A stretch of 58,029 nucleotides of DNA from positions 1-58,029 of the forward strand of contig JAOPYK010000089.1 of the NCBI GenBank assembly GCA_025964695.1. The letters run 5' to 3'. Under the pieces are notes generated by a model. It saw only the letters and a program-made list of their open reading frames with translations, ran no database searches and was not told where the DNA came from. This stretch comes from Streptosporangiaceae bacterium. GTDB taxonomy: Bacteria; Actinomycetota; Actinomycetes; Streptosporangiales; Streptosporangiaceae. Positions 8,081 through 16,969 of this stretch are shown here, one piece after another. The position numbers were made by a program, and so were the translations under genes. Position 1 is the stretch's first letter. Each line of letters starts with the position of its first letter.

Positions 8081-9151
8081 TCAGCGCGCCCTGGCGGCCA
8101 GCGCTTCGACGGCGGTCGCCACGGCGGCGGGGTCGGAGATCATCGTCAGGTGATGGGCGCCAGGGATCAGGGTGGGGACGGGAGCGCCGATGCGGGTGGC
8201 GGTCCGGGCGGGACTGTCCTTGTCGAAGACGTCGTCGGACGCGCCGAAGACGACGGCCTTGGGCGCGGCGACCTCCCGCAGCCTGGCCAGCCGGTCCGGG
8301 GGCACGCCGGGCACGCCGGCCCCCACCAGACCCCAGAGGCCGGATTCGGCCCCGGGCACCTGGAAGGGGCGGCGCCATTGGTCGGCCCCCGCGCGGTCCA
8401 GCCGCGGGCATGACGGGCCGCACTGCCGGGAGTACACGCTGCGGATGACCCAGTCCGAGCGCAGGGCCACGCGCAGCAGGCTGATGCGGTACGGGGGGAT
8501 CAGCAGGAAGCGCACCGGGGAGCGCGAGCCGGCCCCGGTCGAGAGGGCGTCGGCGTCGAGGAACATCAGCCCGCCGATCCGGTCCGGCGCCCGCAGGGTG
8601 GCCTCCGCGGCGGCCGCCGCGCCGCTGGAGTGGGCCACCAGCACGGGCCGGTCGCGCGGCCCGCCCAGATGCATGGCGTCCAGGAATCCGAGCAGCTGCT
8701 GGGCCAGGTGTCCGGTGGTGTAGGGGCCGCGCCGGTCGCTGTAGCCGAAGCCGGTCAGGTCGAGCGCGTACACCCGGTGGTCACGGGCCAGCAGCGGGGC
8801 CAGGCGCGACCAGGTGTCGGCCGACTCGAAGGCGCCGTGTACCAGCACCACCGGGCTTCCGGTGGAACCCCAGGTCCGGTAGCGGGTCAGCACGTCACCG
8901 GCCCGTGTGTAGGACATCCCCTCCGGCGGCGTGGCCCGGCCGGAGGTGAGGGCGTTGTAGCCGACCGAGGCGAGCGTGACGACCAGGATCACCGCGAGCA
9001 CGGCCAGGCCGGCCCGGCGCGACCAGCGGCGCAGCCGGGACCGGGGTGGCCGTTCCGCCGGCGGTTCTCCGGCGGCGTCCTGCGGGCCGGCCGGTGTGGT
9101 GGCGGGGGAGCCTGGGTCGCGGGTCACCTGATGCACGCTATCGCCCGCCAT
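8081..9151 (-). CDS. Membrane-anchored alpha/beta hydrolase
   Basis: About 356 residues: a Pro/Arg-rich cytosolic head, one membrane helix near 48-65 (AGLAVLAVILVVTLASV) and an outward-facing alpha/beta-hydrolase fold. Core motifs are VVLVHGAFESADTW, nucleophile elbow AHSSGA, an acid in FGASDDVF and the histidine in PGAHHLT. The substrate is unknown. ATG at 9151 follows the upstream stop by 3 nt, suggesting coupling. A second reading starts at GTG 9127, which sits 7 nt behind a TAGCGT box and could give a leaderless transcript. Confidence 0.75.
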   Translation of the reverse strand: MAGDSVHQVTRDPGSPATTPAGPQDAAGEPPAERPPRSRLRRWSRRAGLAVLAVILVVTLASVGYNALTSGRATPPEGMSYTRAGDVLTRYRTWGSTGSPVVLVHGAFESADTWSRLAPLLARDHRVYALDLTGFGYSDRRGPYTTGHLAQQLLGFLDAMHLGGPRDRPVLVAHSSGAAAAAEATLRAPDRIGGLMFLDADALSTGAGSRSPVRFLLIPPYRISLLRVALRSDWVIRSVYSRQCGPSCPRLDRAGADQWRRPFQVPGAESGLWGLVGAGVPGVPPDRLARLREVAAPKAVVFGASDDVFDKDSPARTATRIGAPVPTLIPGAHHLTMISDPAAVATAVEALAARAR

Positions 9152-9154
9152 CGG

Positions 9155-9880
9155 TCACTCGTACGGGTCGGCCGGTGCGGGCACCTCGGTCAGGCTGGTG
9201 GCGTGCAGTTCGGCGACCGCGTCCGCCGAGTGCTGGAAGGTCCCGGTCACCGTCACCCACCGGTCGCGGGCCGGAGGGTTTCCGATGGTGCCGGTGACCC
9301 TTACGACGGCGGAGACGGCGTCGGCGGCGCAGCAGGCGATCTGGTAGCGCGCGATGCGGAAGCCGCCGCCGTCGGCCGTGCGGGCCACGAAACCGGTCAG
9401 CCGCACAGGCGTGGAGCCGAAGCTGGCGCCGTCGTGGTCGGCCACGCGCTCGTCGAACTCGAGCAGTGACATGGGCACCACCGACCCGCCGGCGAGCAGG
9501 GGGTCGAAGGTCCTCCCGGTCGAGGTGATGTTGACCGCCGCGCTGCGGTCGACCCCGAAGCTTCCCAGGGCGGGCGGGGTGACGAGCAGCAGCGCGAGGA
9601 CCGGGGCGAGCAGCAGCCACCCCACCCGATCCCCATGCCCGTGCCCATGAGCGTGCCCGTCTGCGGGCCCCTGCGCGGCCACGGCCTGACGCCGCGGCCA
9701 CAGGGCTCGTACGACTCCGGTGAGGCCCAGGGCGACGAGCAGCACCCCCGCGACGAGCAGCCACCAGCCCATGCCGACCCGGACGTACCTCGCGTAGGCG
9801 CCGCCGGCCCACAGCCGGACCATCAGCGCGCCGACCAGCAGCACGGTGGTCGCGCGGGCCTCTTCGGTCAAAGCAGCCAC
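9155..9880 (-). CDS. TIGR03943/YcgQ-like membrane protein
   Basis: About 241 residues. Two helices fill the N-terminal third, followed by a His-rich linker (HAHGHGHGD), a third helix and a soluble domain with RIARYQIACCAADAVSAVV. This order matches the TIGR03943 family (B. subtilis YcgQ), found beside DUF318 permeases and in several bacteria under zinc control. Start is either GTG 9880 or a TTG at 9871 that overlaps the permease stop; both mean tight coupling. The His-rich stretch suggests metal contact, which is inference. Confidence 0.8.
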   Translation of the reverse strand: MAALTEEARATTVLLVGALMVRLWAGGAYARYVRVGMGWWLLVAGVLLVALGLTGVVRALWPRRQAVAAQGPADGHAHGHGHGDRVGWLLLAPVLALLLVTPPALGSFGVDRSAAVNITSTGRTFDPLLAGGSVVPMSLLEFDERVADHDGASFGSTPVRLTGFVARTADGGGFRIARYQIACCAADAVSAVVRVTGTIGNPPARDRWVTVTGTFQHSADAVAELHATSLTEVPAPADPYE

Positions 9881-10887
9881 CACCCGACGAGCGCCGCGCA
9901 GGTGAGGGCGACCACGAAGGTCGCCAGCGAGAAGCGCCAGGCGAACCGGGGGCCGAACGTGCCCGCCTGCAGCGCGAAGAGCTTCACGTCGACCATCGGC
10001 CCGACGACCAGGAAGGCCAGGCGCGCGGTGAGGGAGAACTGCTTGAGCCCGGCGGCGACGAAGGCGTCCGCCTCCGAGCACAGGGAGATCAGCACGGCGA
10101 AGACCCCCAGCACCAGCAGGGACACCGGGCCGGGGGAGGCGAGGGAGTCGACCAGGCTGCGCGGCACCAGGGTCTGCAGAGCCGCCGCCGCGGCGGCGCC
10201 GATCACCAGGAAGCCGCCGGCCTGCAGGAAGTCGTGCTGGGCCGTGGCGAGGAAGACGGCCGGCTTGGAGCCGTCCTCGGTGCGCTGCGTACGGGCCGCC
10301 CTGAGCAGGTCGTCGCGGCCCAGCATGATCCACAGCAGCCCCATGCCGACGGACGCGGCCAGGCTGGCCAGCAGCCGCGCGACCACCATCTCGGGGTTGC
10401 CGGGAAAGGCCACCGCCGTGGAGACCAGGACGATCGGGTTGATGGCCGGGGCGGACAGCATGAAGGCGAACGCCGCCGCAGGGGTCACTCCGCCGGCGGT
10501 GAGCCGGGCCGCGATCGGCACCGAACCGCACTCGCATCCCGGCAGCGCCGCACCGAGCACCGCGGCGGCGGGCACCGCGAGCGCGGGACGGCCGGGCAGC
10601 CACCGGGCGATCGCCCCCGGCGGCAGGAACGACGCGATGGTCGCACTCACCGCGACGCCGAGCACCAGGAAGGGGACGGCCTGGATCGTGATCGCAACGA
10701 AGATCGTCGCCCAGTTCGCGGCGGCGGGCCGATCCAGCAGACCGGTCAGCACCGGGCGCAACGCCACGGCGGCGACGATGAGCACGGTGACCAGCAGCAG
10801 ACCGGCCTCGGGGAGACGGCGCCGGCCGGCGGGCGGGTCCCCGGCGGGCGGCGCGGCCGGGGCCGGAGGGGTGACCGGTTTGTGCAC
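9868..10887 (-). CDS. DUF318/YcgR-like permease
   Basis: A polytopic membrane protein of about 339 residues. Signatures of the DUF318 (ArsP_1-like) permeases are AVPFLVLGVAVSATIASFLP, the LPGCECGSVPIAARL turn with its paired cysteines, FMLSAPAINPIVLVSTAVAF and LCSEADAFVAAG. The GTG at 10887 lies 7 nt after TACATT and I take it as a leaderless start; an in-frame TTG at 10896 is the alternative. It forms a two-gene operon with the YcgQ-like gene. Confidence 0.85.
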   Translation of the reverse strand: MHKPVTPPAPAAPPAGDPPAGRRRLPEAGLLLVTVLIVAAVALRPVLTGLLDRPAAANWATIFVAITIQAVPFLVLGVAVSATIASFLPPGAIARWLPGRPALAVPAAAVLGAALPGCECGSVPIAARLTAGGVTPAAAFAFMLSAPAINPIVLVSTAVAFPGNPEMVVARLLASLAASVGMGLLWIMLGRDDLLRAARTQRTEDGSKPAVFLATAQHDFLQAGGFLVIGAAAAAALQTLVPRSLVDSLASPGPVSLLVLGVFAVLISLCSEADAFVAAGLKQFSLTARLAFLVVGPMVDVKLFALQAGTFGPRFAWRFSLATFVVALTCAALVGWWLL

Positions 10888-10894
10888 GAACGGC

Positions 10895-10900
10895 AATGTA
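10895..10900 (-). promoter_or_regulatory. -10 box of leaderless permease transcript
   Basis: TACATT on the minus strand, 7 nt upstream of GTG 10887. With no ribosome binding site present, this geometry suggests a leaderless mRNA. A Zur site was looked for and is not convincing. Confidence 0.4.
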
Positions 10901-11060
10901 ATGGTCGCCAGAGCCTGTTGTGTACGGGGAAAGTCACAACGCCAGTACGACTTAACCCGGCGTCTTCTTCTCCGCCGTCGCGACGTGACACCGTCAGGGC
11001 CGTATATCAAGGCGTGACCGCGCCGTGGGGAGCGTGGTCCGATGGAGTCGGAGGAAACCA

Positions 11061-12953
11061 GTGCCCCCTGCCTTTCTGCGTTCCCGCGCCGCCCGCGCGG
11101 GAATGATCATCACAGCGCTCGGTGCGGTGGTCGCCGCGCCGCTGGCGGTGACGAAGGCGCCGTCCGCCGATGCCGTCACCATCGCGGGCGCCCAGACCCT
11201 GTCGGACAAGGTCGCGGTCAGCTGGGCGGGCAAGACCAAGCCGTCCAAGACCACCGCGATCCATCTCCTCGGCTGGAACGACTTCCACGGCAACCTCGAG
11301 CCGGCGGCCCTGAACATCTACGGTAAGTTCGCGGGCGGCGGCGCGTACCTGGCCAAGGCGGTGCTGGACAAGCAGAAGCTGTACGCCGGCCACGTGGCGA
11401 CGGTCATGGCCGGGGACAACATCGGGGCCAGCCCGCTCGCGGACGGGTTGTTCAAGGGGGAGCCCGCGACCATCGCCGGCAATTTCATGAACGTCGACTT
11501 CGCCTCGGTCGGCAACCACGAGTTCGACAAGGGCAAGACCGAGCTGCTGCGCATTCAGCGGGGCGGCTGCGGGGCCACCGCCTGCACCGGCGCGCCGTAC
11601 GCCGTGTCGGAGAGGGGGGGCGTGGAGCAGCGCAAGACCTTCCCGGGCGCGGACTTCCAATACCTGGCGGCCAACGTCATCGACAACGCGACCGGCAAGC
11701 CGCTCTTCCCCGCGTACGGGGTCAAGAGGTTCCAGTCCGACAGCGGGAAACGGATCTCGGTCGGCTTCATCGGCGAGGTCCTGCAGTCCACGCCCTCGAT
11801 CGTGACGCCGTCCGGCGTGGCCGGGCTTACCTTCGTCGACGAGGCGGACGCGGCGAACAAGGCCGCCCGTGCACTTGCGGCCAAGGGCGTCCATGTCCCG
11901 GTGCTCGTGATCCACCAGGGCGGGTTCCAGACCGGCGCGCTCACCGGCCCCAACGGCTGCGCGGGCAACCTGGCGGGCAGCGACATCGAGACGATCGCCA
12001 AGCGGCTCGACCCGTCGATCAAGGTGATCGTCTCGGGGCACACGCACGCCGAGTACCGGTGCACGATCACCACCAACGGGGTGACGCGGCTGGTCACCAG
12101 CGCCGCGTCGTTCGCCCGCATCCTGAGTGACATCACGCTCACCGTGGACGACCGGACCGGAGAGCTGGTCGCGGCCGATGCGGCCAACTCGATCGTGGAG
12201 AACGCGCTCAACACCCCGGGCCCCGGCGTAGTGCGCCAGGACGACCCGTCCAAGGCCGACCCCACGGTGGCCGCCATCGTCAAGCAGTACGTCACCGCGT
12301 CCGCCCCGCTGGCCAACAAGGTCCTCGGCAAGATCCAGGGCGACCTGACCCGGACCCAGACCGCGCTCGGCGAGTCGAACCTCGGTGACGTGATCGCCGA
12401 CGCGCAACTCGCCGCCACCTCGGACCCGGCCAAGGGCGGGGCGCAGCTGGCTCTGATGAACCCCGGCGGCATCCGCGATGATTTGAAGGCCACCGCCGTC
12501 TCCTCCGGTGGAGAAGCGATCGGCGAGGTCACCTACGGTGAGGCGTTCACCGTGCAGCCGTTCGGCAACAGCCTGGTCACCAAGACGCTCAGCGGTGACG
12601 TGCTCCGCCGGGTGCTCGAGCAGCAGTTCGTCGGCTGCGGGGGCCAGACCACCCGCAGGGTCCTGCAGATCTCCTCGACGCTGACCTACCAGTCCAACCC
12701 GGCCGCCACGGCCTGTGCCGACAAGATAGGCGAGGTCAAGGTGGGTGGTGCGGTCGTCACCCCGACGACCAGCCTGCGGGTGACGATGAACAACTTCCTG
12801 GCCTTCGGCGGTGACGGATTCACCGTCTTCAACGAGGGCACCGACCCGCTCGGCGGCGCTCAGGACATCGACGCGTTCGCCGACTATCTCACCGCCGCCG
12901 GTCCGGCCGGCCTGGCCGTTCCGGCGACCACCAGGATCACCGCGATCCCCTGA
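11061..12953 (+). CDS. Secreted 5'-nucleotidase/metallophosphatase family protein
   Basis: A 630-residue secreted enzyme. Signal peptide with AGMIITALGAVVAAPLAV core and a cleavage site near SADA-VT. The metallophosphatase domain carries WNDFHGN, MAGDNIGASP, GNHEFDKG, VIHQGG and GHTHAEY, the di-metal ligands of the UshA/CpdB family. The C-terminal 5'-nucleotidase domain has NPGGIRDDL and an NNFLAFGGDGF stack for base binding. It should strip phosphate from extracellular nucleotides. GGAGGA at 11050-11055 fixes the GTG at 11061. Confidence 0.93.
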   Translation: MPPAFLRSRAARAGMIITALGAVVAAPLAVTKAPSADAVTIAGAQTLSDKVAVSWAGKTKPSKTTAIHLLGWNDFHGNLEPAALNIYGKFAGGGAYLAKAVLDKQKLYAGHVATVMAGDNIGASPLADGLFKGEPATIAGNFMNVDFASVGNHEFDKGKTELLRIQRGGCGATACTGAPYAVSERGGVEQRKTFPGADFQYLAANVIDNATGKPLFPAYGVKRFQSDSGKRISVGFIGEVLQSTPSIVTPSGVAGLTFVDEADAANKAARALAAKGVHVPVLVIHQGGFQTGALTGPNGCAGNLAGSDIETIAKRLDPSIKVIVSGHTHAEYRCTITTNGVTRLVTSAASFARILSDITLTVDDRTGELVAADAANSIVENALNTPGPGVVRQDDPSKADPTVAAIVKQYVTASAPLANKVLGKIQGDLTRTQTALGESNLGDVIADAQLAATSDPAKGGAQLALMNPGGIRDDLKATAVSSGGEAIGEVTYGEAFTVQPFGNSLVTKTLSGDVLRRVLEQQFVGCGGQTTRRVLQISSTLTYQSNPAATACADKIGEVKVGGAVVTPTTSLRVTMNNFLAFGGDGFTVFNEGTDPLGGAQDIDAFADYLTAAGPAGLAVPATTRITAIP

Positions 12954-12969
12954 CGCCCGAGCCGACCTG

Positions 12970-13015
12970 ATGATGTTGTTCCGGCCCCCTCCTGAGGGTG
13001 CCGGAACAACATCAT
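12970..13015. terminator. Bidirectional terminator overlapping a stop codon
   Basis: A perfect 15-bp inverted repeat: ATGATGTTGTTCCGG (12970-12984) and its complement (13001-13015). The right arm contains the stop codon of the convergent SHMT-like gene at 13012-13014. It should serve both the nucleotidase gene and the SHMT-like gene. Confidence 0.75.
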
Positions 13016-14349
13016 GGGTGCCGGTGCCGGGCGTCCACCGTGGCGCGCAGGGCGACCGCCTCGGCGCGCACCGTGGCCGGGGGCTCGCCGTCGATGAGGG
13101 CGCGGCGGGTCAGCACGGCGACGCGCCGCAGGTCTGCGGCCGTGAAACCGCGCCGGGTGACCTCCTGGGTGCCGATCCGCAGCCCGCGCATTTCCTCGCC
13201 GGGCGGCTGGTCCGGCAGCCCGATGCCACTGAGATAGATCCCCGCCTCGGCGAGCCGTACGGCCGCCAGGGCACCGCCACCGAACGGCCCCGCGTCCAGC
13301 GCGACGTGGTGGGAGCGAGTGAAGCCACGGGCCGCCGCCGCCACCGCGAACCCCTGCTCGTGCAGGGCGTGCGCCAGCGCGCCGGCGTTGGCCAGGCAGT
13401 CCCCGACGTAGTCCGCGCCGCCGTCCGCGAACTCGGCGGCGGTGATGGCCAGCGAACCGAGCCGTCCGATGTCGTAGTTGGCCAGCATGCCGGGATAGGC
13501 GACGGCGGACACCTCCCGCGCTATCCGCTCGTCGTTCGTCACGACGCAGCCCCCGGGCGGCCCGCCGAAGGACTTGTAGGTGGAGAAGGTCAGCACGTGC
13601 GCGCCCTCGATGAGCGGCCGTTGAAAGGTCCGGGTGGCCACCGGCCCCGCGACGTGCGAAGCGTCGTAGAGGACGGTCGCCCCGGCCTCGTCGGCGGCGG
13701 CGCGCACCGCCGCCACATCGTGCGGGAAGAGCATCAGGCTGGCGCCGATGACCACCAGGCGGGGCCGCTCGCGTCCCAGGAACCCACCCAGCGCGGCGTA
13801 GTCGAGGTCGAAGTTCGCGGCGTCGTAGGGCAGATCGACCACCCGCAGCCCGCGCACTCCCGGCACGCCCTGGCGGTGGTGGCTGGTGTGCCCGCCGGCG
13901 GCCTCGGGCAGCACCGCGATGGTGTCGCCCGGTTCGGTGAGCGCGGTGTAGACGGCGAGGTTGGCCAGCGTGGCGCTCTGCAGCCGGACCTCCGCGAAGG
14001 TGCCCTCCATCAGCTCCGCGATCAGCAGCGGCGCCAGCACCTCGAGAACGTCGAGATGGTCCAGCCCGGCCTGGAACTTCTCGCCGGGCCAGCCCATGCT
14101 CGGCCGGCTGGACACGGCGACGTCGTGGGCCCGCACCGCCGCCGGGCTCATGAGGTTGGTGCCCGCGTACAGCACGATGCCCTCGGCGTCGAACCGCCTG
14201 CGGTGGGCCTCCAGGGACCAGGTCACCGTCTCGATGACGGACTCCGGGCCGCTCCGTCCGGCCAGCAGGGTCTCGAGCTCGCTCAGCCGCCGCCGGGCCG
14301 GTTCCGATGCCCATGGGGCCACCCGGCTCGTCAGCGCACCGTCATCCAT
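13012..14349 (-). CDS. SHMT-like PLP-dependent enzyme
   Basis: A 445-residue fold-type I PLP enzyme resembling serine hydroxymethyltransferase. SHMT-like stretches are GTNLMSPAAVRAH, SRPSMGWPGEKFQAGL, VLYDASHVAGPVATRTFQ and STYKSFGGPPGG with the PLP lysine. It departs from housekeeping GlyA in all of these (GlyA has NKYAEGYPG and a TTHKTLRGPRGG-type lysine loop). It is more likely a specialised aldolase or hydroxymethyltransferase acting on a modified amino acid. ATG at 14349 follows GAGGGAG. No operon partner; divergent from the PPOX gene. Confidence 0.8.
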   Translation of the reverse strand: MDDGALTSRVAPWASEPARRRLSELETLLAGRSGPESVIETVTWSLEAHRRRFDAEGIVLYAGTNLMSPAAVRAHDVAVSSRPSMGWPGEKFQAGLDHLDVLEVLAPLLIAELMEGTFAEVRLQSATLANLAVYTALTEPGDTIAVLPEAAGGHTSHHRQGVPGVRGLRVVDLPYDAANFDLDYAALGGFLGRERPRLVVIGASLMLFPHDVAAVRAAADEAGATVLYDASHVAGPVATRTFQRPLIEGAHVLTFSTYKSFGGPPGGCVVTNDERIAREVSAVAYPGMLANYDIGRLGSLAITAAEFADGGADYVGDCLANAGALAHALHEQGFAVAAAARGFTRSHHVALDAGPFGGGALAAVRLAEAGIYLSGIGLPDQPPGEEMRGLRIGTQEVTRRGFTAADLRRVAVLTRRALIDGEPPATVRAEAVALRATVDARHRHP

Positions 14350-14447
14350 GGTCACCACTCCCTCGCGTCGGCTCCGCACGACGCTAAGGGGTCATTCGTG
14401 CCGTCGCGACTTACCTGCCCTGTGGACGGCCGGGCCAGGAGTCCGTT

Positions 14448-14462
14448 TAGGGTGGTCGGATG
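14448..14462 (+). promoter_or_regulatory. -10 box and leaderless start of the PPOX gene
   Basis: TAGGGT at 14448-14453 is followed after exactly 6 nt by the ATG at 14460. No ribosome binding site is present. The spacing is that of leaderless actinobacterial transcripts. Confidence 0.55.
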
Positions 14463-14915
14463 AGCCCGAACATCGCCACGACCACGGTCGTCTCCCGTGC
14501 CGAACTCCTCGACTTCATCCGGCCCCGCCACCGGGCGGTGCTGCTGACGACCCGGGCCGACGGCGGGCCACAGGCCTCTCCGGTCACCTGCGGGGTCGAC
14601 GACGAGGGCAGGATCGTCGTGGCGACCTACCCGGCACGCGCCAAGGCCCGCAACGTCCGCCGTGATCCCCGGGCCGGCGTCGTCGTGCTCTCCGACGACT
14701 TCAACGGACCCTGGATCCAGGTCGACGGCTCCGCCGAGATCCTGGACGTCCCCGAGGCGGTCGAGGCGCTGGTCGCCTACTACCGGGCGATCGCCGGAGA
14801 GCACCCCGACTGGGACGAGTACCGCGAGGCCATGGTCCGGCAGGACAAGTCGCTGCTGCGCATCACCCCGGAGCGATGGGGCCCCGTGGCCACCGGCGGT
14901 TTCCCGCCCTCCTGA
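14460..14915 (+). CDS. PPOX-class (F420/FMN) oxidoreductase
   Basis: A 151-residue split-barrel protein of the pyridoxamine-phosphate-oxidase-like superfamily. Residues RHRAVLLTTRADGGPQASPVTCGVDD and RAKARNVRRDPRAGVVV are typical of actinobacterial PPOX proteins that bind F420. It has the single-domain length of this group. Substrate unknown. The start follows the leaderless promoter. Confidence 0.85.
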   Translation: MSPNIATTTVVSRAELLDFIRPRHRAVLLTTRADGGPQASPVTCGVDDEGRIVVATYPARAKARNVRRDPRAGVVVLSDDFNGPWIQVDGSAEILDVPEAVEALVAYYRAIAGEHPDWDEYREAMVRQDKSLLRITPERWGPVATGGFPPS

Positions 14916-14924
14916 CCCCCTCGC

Positions 14925-14939
14925 TTCCGCCCAGCGGAA
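14925..14939. promoter_or_regulatory. Palindromic operator candidate upstream of pobA
   Basis: Perfect inverted repeat TTCCGC-CCA-GCGGAA in the gap between the PPOX gene and pobA. Its place and symmetry fit a repressor or activator of the pob-pca operon. No regulator gene lies next to it, so the protein that binds is unknown. Confidence 0.45.
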
Positions 14940-15012
14940 ACAAACCGTGTCCGGCCGGCCCTGAACGCGCATGATCGGAGAATCGGATTCGCCCTAGTAC
15001 CCGGAGACCCTC

Positions 15013-16191
15013 ATGCGCACTCAGGTCGGCATCGTCGGCGCGGGACCGGCCGGGCTGCTGCTGTCGCACCTCCTGCATCTGAGGGGCATCGACTCGGTGG
15101 TGCTGGAGATCCGCAGCCGGGAGTACGTGGAGAAGCGGCTGCGCGCCGGGGTGCTGGAGCAGGGCACGGTCGACACCCTCAACGAGGCCGGCGTGGGAGA
15201 GCGGATGCGCCGGGAGGGCCTGCCGCACCACGGCATCGAGCTGCGCTACGGCGGGCGGGCGCACCGGATCGCCTTCGAGAAGCTGGTCCCCGGCCGGGCC
15301 ATCACCGTCTACGGGCAGCAAGAGGTGGTCAAGGACCTCATCACGGCCCGGCTGGCGGCGGGCGGCGAGGTCCTGTTCGACCTGTCCGGCGTCGCCGTGC
15401 ACGGCATCGACTCCGGCGCTCCGGCGATCACCTTCATCCGGGACGGCGAGACCCTACGGCTGGACTGCGACGTCATCGCCGGCTGTGACGGCTTCCACGG
15501 GGTGACCCGGCCGTCGATCCCCGAGGGCGTGCTCACGGCCTACGAGCGCGACTACCCGTTCGCCTGGCTGGGCGTGCTGGCCCGGGTGCCGCCGTCCACC
15601 GAGGAGCTCATCTACGCGCACAGCGACCGGGGTTTCGCACTGCACAGCATGCGCTCACCGCTGCTCAGCCGGTTCTATCTCCAGGTGCCACCGGACGAGG
15701 ATCTCGCCGGGTGGCCGGACGAGCGGATCTGGTCGGAGCTGAAGGCCCGGCTGGAGACCGTCCCGGGCTTCGCGCTGACCACCGGGCCGATCCTGGAGAA
15801 GGGGATCACGCCGATGCGCAGCTTCGTGGCCGAGCCCATGCAGTACGGCCGGCTCTACCTCGCCGGGGACGCCGCGCACATCGTGCCGCCCACCGGGGCC
15901 AAGGGCCTCAACCTTGCCGTCGCCGACGTGCGTCTGCTCACCGAGGCGCTCGCCGCGTGGTGCTCCACCGGCGACGCCGAACTCCTCGACGGCTATTCGC
16001 GGGCGTGCCTGAAGCGCGTATGGCGGGCGCAGCACTTCTCCTGGTGGATGACCACGCTGCTGCACACGTTCGAGTCCGACGACGCCTACGGCCGGCGGCT
16101 TCAGCTGTCGTACCTCGACTACGTCACCTCGTCGGAGGCCGCGGCCACCACGCTGGCCGAGAACTACGTCGGCCTTCCCTACGACAAGTGA
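15013..16191 (+). CDS. pobA: 4-Hydroxybenzoate 3-monooxygenase
   Basis: A 392-residue flavin monooxygenase turning 4-hydroxybenzoate into protocatechuate. Seen are the FAD GxGxxG at the start (VGIVGAGPAGLLLSHLL), the EKRLRAGVLEQGTVDTL block typical of PobA, CDGFHGVTR (DG motif), and LAGDAAHIVPPTGAKGLNLA (GD motif). Length equals the family standard (about 390). GGAG sits 7 nt before the ATG. It heads a tightly packed operon that continues with pcaI. Confidence 0.95.
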   Translation: MRTQVGIVGAGPAGLLLSHLLHLRGIDSVVLEIRSREYVEKRLRAGVLEQGTVDTLNEAGVGERMRREGLPHHGIELRYGGRAHRIAFEKLVPGRAITVYGQQEVVKDLITARLAAGGEVLFDLSGVAVHGIDSGAPAITFIRDGETLRLDCDVIAGCDGFHGVTRPSIPEGVLTAYERDYPFAWLGVLARVPPSTEELIYAHSDRGFALHSMRSPLLSRFYLQVPPDEDLAGWPDERIWSELKARLETVPGFALTTGPILEKGITPMRSFVAEPMQYGRLYLAGDAAHIVPPTGAKGLNLAVADVRLLTEALAAWCSTGDAELLDGYSRACLKRVWRAQHFSWWMTTLLHTFESDDAYGRRLQLSYLDYVTSSEAAATTLAENYVGLPYDK

Positions 16192-16210
16192 GACAAGTGA
16201 GGAGCACACC

Positions 16211-16969
16211 ATGGACAAGGTCGTGAGCTCCGCCGCGGAGGCGGTCGCCGACATCGGCGGCGGTTCATCGCTCGCGGTCGGCGGGTTCGGGCTGTGCGGG
16301 GTCCCCGTGGTGCTGATCGACGCCCTGTACGAACGGGGCACCGGCGGCCTGCGGGTCGTCTCCAACAACTGCGGAGTCGACGGCGGGGGACTGGGCGTGC
16401 TGCTGGCCGCGGGCCGGATCGGCCGGGTGACGGGATCGTACGTCGGCGACAACAAGGAGTTCGCCCGCCGCTACCTCAGCGGGGAGCTCGAGGTGGAGCT
16501 GGTCCCGCAGGGCACCATGTCGGAGCGGCTGCGCGCCGGGGGCTGCGGGATTCCCGCCTTCTTCACCCCCGCCGGGGTCGGCACCCTGGTGGCCGAGGGG
16601 GGAATGCCGTGGCGGTACGCGCCGGACGGGGGCGTGGCGGTCGCCTCCCCGGCCAAGGAGGTACGCGAGTTCGGCGGCCTTGCCCATGTCCTCGAGGAAG
16701 CGATCGTCACCGACTTCGCGCTGGTGCGCGCGGCGAAAGGTGACCGGCACGGCAATCTGGTCTTCGCCAAGTCGGCGCGCAACTTCAACCCGCTGTGCGC
16801 CATGGCCGGGCGGATCACCCTCGCGGAGGTCGAGGAGCTGGTCGAGCCGGGCGTCCTGGACCCGGACGAGATCCATGTCCCGGGCGTGTTCGTGCAGCGC
16901 GTGGTCGAGCTGACCGCTGAGCAGGCCGCCGACAAACGAATCGAGAAGAAGACGGTGAGCGACCGGTGA
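16211..16969 (+). CDS. pcaI: 3-Oxoadipate CoA-transferase subunit A
   Basis: A 252-residue class I CoA-transferase alpha subunit with GGFGLCGVP near the N-terminus (oxyanion loop), [10 protein letters not shown] and [15 protein letters not shown]. Together with PcaJ it activates 3-oxoadipate using succinyl-CoA in the beta-ketoadipate pathway. The end overlaps the start of pcaJ by 4 nt (GTGA). RBS AGGAG upstream. Confidence 0.92.
   Translation: MDKVVSSAAEAVADIGGGSSLAVGGFGLCGVPVVLIDALYERGTGGLRVVSNNCGVDGGGLGVLLAAGRIGRVTGSYVGDNKEFARRYLSGELEVELVPQGTMSERLRAGGCGIPAFFTPAGVGTLVAEGGMPWRYAPDGGVAVASPAKEVREFGGLAHVLEEAIVTDFALVRAAKGDRHGNLVFAKSARNFNPLCAMAGRITLAEVEELVEPGVLDPDEIHVPGVFVQRVVELTAEQAADKRIEKKTVSDR

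Noticed and set aside
6824-8413. Long plus-strand frame across the cupin, YbaK and hydrolase genes
   Set aside because: It covers three real genes on the other strand and has no recognisable domain.
10860-10930. Zur box before the permease pair
   Set aside because: The sequence around 10890 lacks the symmetric AT-rich core expected for a Zur site.
12811-14463. Long open frame opposite the SHMT-like gene
   Set aside because: Arg/Gly/His-rich translation with no family motif; it is the antisense shadow of a high-GC gene.
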